Notes under the pieces: generated by a model
What the model was told of the DNA's origin: nothing
Seen by the model: only the letters and a program-made list of their open reading frames with translations
Database searches by the model: none
Assembly: GCF_050436995.1 (NCBI RefSeq)
Contig: NC_134764.1
Span: 7,564,001 to 7,628,000, forward strand
Reading direction: 5' to 3'
Length of the DNA: 64,000 nucleotides
Origin: Anticarsia gemmatalis
Taxonomy: Eukaryota > Arthropoda > Insecta > Lepidoptera > Erebidae
Shown here: piece after piece, positions 57,892 to 64,000 of the stretch
Layout: every line of letters begins with the position of its first letter
How positions within the stretch are numbered: the stretch's first letter is position 1
Translations under genes and position numbers: made by a program

Positions 57892-60800
57892 ATGTCGTGG
57901 TACACGGCATTCTTCGGGCTAGTACTAGCAGGTTTATCGTTCTGGCAATACTGGCGATGGACTCACAGAAGAATGCTGGAACTAGCCGCCAAGGTACCAG
58001 GTCCACCAGCGTTACCTATCCTTGGGAATGCTCTCATCTTTATGGTTAACCCTGGAGGTAAGAAAAGGATAGAATAGATCGCTTTTTGTTAGGTCAATCT
58101 GGGTATTTCAATACTGCGCTGAAAAGTCGAGTTAGCCAGGAAAATAATATTAACAAAAGGGTGATTAATCTGGCAAAGGGTGCCTAATGGCAAGTCAGGG
58201 AAAAGGGGAAGAACGTCCCACGATATGTGGCGGGGACTTGTCAAGAGAAGTCTTTTGATTTCACTTGATATTGACCTTCGCGCCTCTTGTCCCTAGCAAC
58301 CTGCGAATAGTAATAATAGAATAGTCCTCTAATGTATACCCGGCTAGCTGTATGCCCAGCTGTGTGTCACCGGTATTTTGCCAATTAATTATTGTTTATG
58401 GTAATCACTCGATCGTAATAGTAGCTAATAAAATTAAACACACCATAAATAAATTAACATTACTTCCCTCTTTTATTAAATGCAGAAAAACATACTATTT
58501 TATAGTACTCATCGTAAAGTAGGATAGGAAGGACTCGATAAATAACTACAATTATTGAACCTAGACCTTAAATCAGCATAATAGTCGTAAACATTAAAGA
58601 CTGACCTGGCATAATTTGTTAAACGTTGATCTCCATACAATGTAAGGCTTTGAATTACAAAGGTATAATGACTTAGGTATTCTGCGCAAGCAAAGTTCAT
58701 AAGGTTAATACTTTTGATGCAAATAACACTCTTTATAGATTAGGCCTGGGTTCCTACGGCCTTGCTTGTGCAAAGAAATGTATTTCGCTGGGCTATGCAA
58801 TATCTTAAATTGCTCGAAAAAGAACATCGTATGCCGACCATTTGGATATGCAAACTCGTCTAAGAGATATGCATAATGTAAACTAAGCAATAGTTTTTTA
58901 ACCTGCTTTTAAATAAAATCTGTCATAGTTCTCCTTGGTGCTATTACATACGTGCTATGATTCTTTACAATAGTCTTATGTGCGCCAAATCGCTTTACAT
59001 TACCTTGCAAAAGATACTTAGTTAAAGAGATTTCGTTTCGTAAATGGAGGGCGCCGAATCCATCTTCTCTTTTAAGAAGACGGTAGTCCATAAAATGTTG
59101 AGTACCTATGCTCTAATGTATAGTATTTACTTACTTAGAGAAACCTTCTTCCATTTTTTTCACTTGGATAAATTGGTAGAAATTTCTATCCATAACATAA
59201 AACCATAGAAAACAAATCACGTCTTCTGCTTTCTATACAGCCAACCTTGGTAACTTTGAATCATTTGGGTAACATTGACAGTGGAAATTTGAACTAGTTT
59301 CGATAATTTTTTCATATGAAAACAACACAATTGGTAAAGGTTTATTTTAGTTTTGCAAACATCTATCAATTGTGTTGGTTTCGTATGAAAAAATAATCGA
59401 AACTAGTTCAAATTTCCACTGTCAATGTTACCCAAATGATTCAAAGTTACCAAGGTTGGCTGTATTATGCCAGGTCAGTCTTTAATGTTTACGACTATTA
59501 TGCTGATTTAAGGTCTAGGTTCAATAATTGTAGTTATTTATCGAGTCCTTCCTATCCTACTTTACGATGAGTACTATAAAATAGTATGTTTTTCTGCATT
59601 GAATAAAAGAGGGAAGTAATGTTAATTTATTTATGGTGTGTTTAATTTTATTAGCTACTATTACGATCGAGTGATTACCATAAACAATAATTAATTGGCA
59701 AAATACCGGTGACACACAGCTGGGCATACAGCTAGCCGGGTATACATTAGAGGACTATTCTATTATTACTATTCGCAGGTTGCTAGGGACAAGAGGCGCG
59801 AAGGTCAATATCAAGTGAAATCAAAAGACTTCTCTTGACAAGTCCCCGCCACATATCGTGGGACGTTCTTCCCCTTTTCCCTGACTTGCCATTAGGCACC
59901 CTTTGCCAGATTAATCACCCTTTTGTTAATATTATTTTCCTGGCTAACTCGACTTTTCAGCGCAGGATACTGGCTGTTGTCAGCCTAGTAGGATGTACGA
60001 TCTCATTAATTTCCAATGAATATTAGGTACATTTGCACTTATTAGTTTGTATTAGGCTCTTTGTACCTACACAAGGCTACGCAAATATCCGATACCCAAA
60101 GACTTTGGTTTTCAAGCGACTACCACCGAGTGTCTCTCCTCTTGGGTTTTCCCAGTCAACTATTTTTTTTTGCGGTTAAAAGTATAATTTAATAAATAAA
60201 CAATATAATATCTCTTTATAGACCTTGAGTCGGAAAAATAACGATATGAAATTACAAAAGGCTTGCAGGATAATAAACGTAATCGTTGTGGTAATATAAT
60301 ATAATGTTTATAGTTCTACGTGAGACGTTATGACGAATAGACATTTTCTTTTTTAGCGGTGAACTGTGACGTTGCGTAAAAATATTTTATCGTACATTTT
60401 TAACTTCAGAAATTCTTTTGAGACTAGATTCTGCTCGACTAATCCTAAACCACGTGGAGAAATTTCGTGTACCAATTTATTTCAATTATTCAGGTCCCGG
60501 AGGTTTCTATACTTACTAATAGATAAACAAAATATATATTCGACTACAGTGGCCAATTTCATTGATACCGGCCAGCGGTGCATGACTTTGTTTATTGTCT
60601 AAGTGTATGCAGAGGAACACTCTCTCAGTTCAAGCGCCGGACCGACGTCTAAGTGCTGTCTGAGGCATGGACGTCTCTATCTCAACTTGCTAACTCCAGG
60701 CAATCAATGAGAAATTCTAGGATTCGAGCCTGAGATTTCTGCACATCAGTCGCATACTGTCATAGTCTGACTGCGAAAGAGAGTTAGTTAATAGAAACTA

Positions 60801-63800
60801 ATATTATAAGTGCGAAAATCGCTTCTTTTTCGCTTTACGGTAAACCGCTTTACTGATTTTGATAATATGATTAGAAGATACTTGAAGAACCGGTGTCAAA
60901 CATAAAACATAGGAAAGTAGGTGAAATAGCAACATGTGTACAGCCTCGAACCTCAACACACGTCACACGATCAAGTTAATTCAATGAATTCTTAGAAACA
61001 AGTCTATCATTCTAGACTTGAACAAAGTCCTTACCGGTATGTCTGGTGTTCTAGTACTTTTATTTATGAACTACGCACAATGCGACTGATATAATTATCC
61101 AATTACTGCTTGTTTATACTTTATATCACGCTATGTCGCTTTGACTTAATCGAGATACGATCTTTATTCAAGTTTCCGTCATTCCGAAGAATATAGGAAA
61201 AACTAGCTTATGCCCGCGACTACGGCCGCGTGGAAAAAATTCCCTGAGTAAAAAATAAGTGTTTAATATTATGAGACTGAAGAAGTGTCCTATGCTTTAT
61301 GACCACAATATTTCTTCGCGAATCTTTTTGTCAAATTGTCAAAAACCTGCTTTTTACATAAAAGTTATATGTCGCGTCTGTCTGCCTATTCGCGGTAACG
61401 TTAAATTATTTTTATTAAGCAGTCTTATAAGAATTTTTATTCATTAGATTTATTGGTAAGGCTTTATCGTATTATTCTTTACAGATTTTTAGTTTGAAGA
61501 TATACCTATAGCACCACGGTTGCCAAAGATTTCTAAAAAAAAACAACAGTTTTTAAGTTCAGGCATAAAATGTCTGCCGATATCACTAGCTTGAAAACAC
61601 GTGCGTTCAACAGAAATAGAATTACGACCATTAGGCCATTATTACTGCAATCACAAACGTAATGTTTGAATGAAACATATAGTTTCACATACAAATGTGT
61701 TATTTACAGAGCTCTTGGATAAGATCGCGATGCTGTGTGACGTGTACGGAGATTACTTCAAGTTTTGGCTCGGACCTGATCTGAATATTTGTGTGAAGAA
61801 CCCCGCTGATATTAGAGTAAGCACATGTTTATATTCAGTGTACTGTCCCTTTACCGGCCACGAGTCTCCTCCCAGAATGAGGCGAATGCTTAGGCTTAGC
61901 CCACTGCTACTAGTATAATAAATACACATTGTAAATATAAATTAATATTGTTAAACTTTTTTCGCCAAGACAAGTATGTTTATAGCGTGAAGCGACCAAA
62001 ACTAAGTATTACTTATGTCAGTTAATTTTCTTAAAACGCAATTCTCGCAGCATCTCCTGTACCAAATTTATTCAGTTTTCATTTTTAGGCACACATATAG
62101 GTACATATAATAGGATACGGGAATTAACGCGAACACGTTAATTCCCGTATCCTATTTTATGTTAAACATGCAACGCGAGAGTTTAAAAGTAGGCAACTAG
62201 GAACATATGTTGTTTATTTCTTTGAAATACAAGTCCCAAAAAAATAATTAAAAACAATTCATGGTCTGTGATTAAATTACAATTAAGTGATGTGGTCATT
62301 TTATAGCTGGAGAATGTTCTCTTTTTCAGACGTTATTAACAAGCAACAAAGTAAATCATAAAGGACCGCTATATGACTTAATGGTGCCTTTTATTGGACC
62401 TGGAATACTGACAGGAGGTAAGCGAAGTCAGATAGAAGTAATGCAAAAATCTAGGTTAGAATTTCTTCTGGTTGAATTCATTTTTTTGTGAAGAGTTAAG
62501 TTAGCTGTCCTTAATTACGAATCAGCAAAAAAAAAACCTTGGCAATGGACCGTGGCAGAGCCATATTGTCATTAAATGCAACGAAATGAACCCTACGTAA
62601 AAAATCTCTTATTCTCATCGAGACATTTTATTTAGAAAAACTGTAATTTTCACAAAAGTTATTCTTTGTAGAACGACGTAGATCAAACATCCGAAAGGTT
62701 TTCAGGTCCGACATGGCGTAACCACCGTAAGATAGCGACGCCGGCATACAACAAGAAGGCCGTGGAGCATTTCTCTATGATCTTCAACGATGAAGCGCAG
62801 CAACTCGCACAAGTCCTGGTGAATAAAGACCCAAAGATGGAGTTTGATATTTATAAGGACGTCGTCAAGTTTACCACGCAAAGTGTCAATCGTGAGTATT
62901 TTGTAAACTTAGAGAATGTTATTGTGGAGCTCTGCACCAATTTTCCTTCAAATTGCCTCATAATGATCAAACAACTTGCTTGTTTTTTTGCAGAAACCCT
63001 GATGGGATTATCAAAAGAAGAGTCACAAAATATTTACAGGATGGATGAAATGGTTTCTAAAACCCGAGCGTAAGTATTTCCTTAGTTATATCAAAACTTT
63101 TGTTAGTATCCAAGTTTTCATTTGATCTTGTACTGTCTGCGACACACGCACATTATTAGCCAATCATAATAAATATCTTTTGCCAACTATTGAATTTTAG
63201 TCACAAACAATTTTTTTTTACAACGGTTTTATGATTTTTGCATAAATAATGTGGAAAATTCTTGTCATATAAAATGTGAAATTGACATCTCCAGCCTATA
63301 CGATCTACTCTTCGCCAAAATGACAAGATGGTGGCTGCAAATCCCCCTCATTTACTGGCTGATCGGTGAGAAGAAAAAGCAAGATTACAATATCAAACTG
63401 ATCAACGACTTCGCAGGAGACATCGTAAAGAAACGACGGAAAGCATTGGGGACCTCCATCCCTGATGATGAGAGCTTAGGCATAGTGGACAGATACATAC
63501 TGTCTGGCGAACTGACTGAACAGGAAATTATTTGGGATACATTTACATTGTTTACTACGGTAAATATTATTTTTTATTATTTGTAAGTTTGTGTATTGTT
63601 TGTGTATTTTGGAGTGAAAATTAGGATCGAAAGCGAGAATATTATCACTTTTTAAGATTCAATTAACTTCTTAGAGACTACTTACTTTTGTGATTAAACC
63701 GAACTTTCATAATGACATGACTTGCAAATATTTAACAGGCACTACCATTCATATTTTAAGCTATCTTTTGTCTGGTTTTTCAGAGTCAAGAAGCGGCTGC

Positions 63801-63852
63801 TAAAGTAGCTTCAGGAGTTTTGACTTTCCTCTCACATCTACCTGATTGGCAA
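57892..63852 (+). CDS. Cytochrome P450, CYP4 clan, N-terminal part (runs off window)
   Basis: Seven coding exons (57892-58057, 61710-61816, 62330-62417, 62706-62891, 62994-63069, 63295-63559, 63784-63852) give 319 residues in frame; more must follow the donor at 63853. The N-terminus is a membrane anchor (residues about 4-20) with a basic stop (WTHRR) and the proline hinge PGPPALPILGN, typical of ER P450s. The helix-C motif WRNHRK (WxxxR) is present. The I-helix region reads TTSQEAA instead of the usual AGxDTT. EXXR and the heme cysteine lie beyond the window. The overall pattern fits CYP4-clan P450s of Lepidoptera, possibly CYP341/CYP340; the family call is tentative and the substrate unknown. 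Confidence 0.88.
58114..58615 (+). repeat. Left arm of a 502-bp inverted repeat
   Basis: Compared base by base with the complement of 59464-59965, this arm has one mismatch and no gap. It lies in intron 1 of the P450. I recognise no coding domain or known transposon in it. Confidence 0.92.
59238..59462. mobile_element. MITE with about 100-bp inverted repeats, TA duplication
   Basis: The arms start CAGCCAACCTTGGTAAC and are complementary over about 100 bases with a few mismatches, separated by a short loop. TA flanks both ends (59236-59237 and 59463-59464). It abuts the right arm of the larger inverted repeat. Confidence 0.8.
59464..59965 (-). repeat. Right arm of a 502-bp inverted repeat
   Basis: Partner of 58114-58615; the loop between the arms is 848 bp. 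Complementarity ends abruptly at both outer and inner edges, and no target duplication is visible outside. Confidence 0.92.
62109..62156. repeat. Perfect 21-bp hairpin in P450 intron
   Basis: Bases 62109-62129 and 62136-62156 are exact complements around a six-base loop (CGAACA). It lies between exons 2 and 3 of the P450. No exon or known element overlaps it. Confidence 0.85.
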
Positions 63853-64000
63853 GTACGTAATTCAGATAAGCTAGTTTATATATTCCTGTCAAGTACCTCA
63901 CCGGTCGCTTAAAATATTGCTTTTGTCTGGTATTGACGGACTGAATGTCCAGTAGTAATATTCGTAATATTGAATAATTCATTCGTTATTAATTTTTATT

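Overview
The window reads as nuclear DNA of a lepidopteran (moth or butterfly). It is AT-rich, its genes are split by GT-AG introns, and it is full of repeats known from Lepidoptera: Lep1-type Helitrons with an internal (GTTT)n tract, tRNA-derived SINEs, mariner-, Harbinger- and Tc1-type elements, and 5'-truncated non-LTR retrotransposons. The species cannot be named from the sequence. All gene models were built by hand from splice sites. Exon lengths and phases sum to complete open frames in the four full-length genes.

Layout: (1) 2954-10009, minus: a nine-exon gene for a 579-residue protein with two CCCH zinc fingers, a lysine-rich N-terminal region, a poly-proline tract, a C-x2-C motif and an FQTP-repeat tail. 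It belongs to the ZC3H10/Masculinizer group and is a candidate for Masculinizer (Masc), the Z-linked male-determining gene of Lepidoptera. (2) 13454-25641, minus, and 36731-44805, plus: two divergently transcribed paralogues of an ANL-superfamily acyl-CoA synthetase (4-coumarate-CoA ligase / firefly luciferase-like), each with 11 exons and the same intron phases. Between their starts lie 11 kb of repeats. (3) 47375-52240, minus: the SHCBP1 / nessun dorma orthologue, nine coding exons and 509 residues, convergent with the second synthetase. (4) 57892 to the window edge, plus: the first seven coding exons (319 residues) of a CYP4-clan cytochrome P450; the heme-binding end lies outside.

The genes do not form an obvious pathway. 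The two synthetases are a duplicated pair for fatty or aromatic acid activation, and the P450 is a separate oxidative enzyme. The zinc-finger gene and nesd would act in sex determination and cytokinesis respectively, if the assignments hold.

Most striking: a 502-bp inverted repeat with one mismatch between its arms inside P450 intron 1; exon 2 of the two synthetases about 94% identical while neighbouring exons are far more diverged, which suggests gene conversion; loss of residues from the A8 hinge motif of one synthetase; a P450 I-helix without the usual AGxDT; and a Tc1-like element inserted inside an older Helitron.
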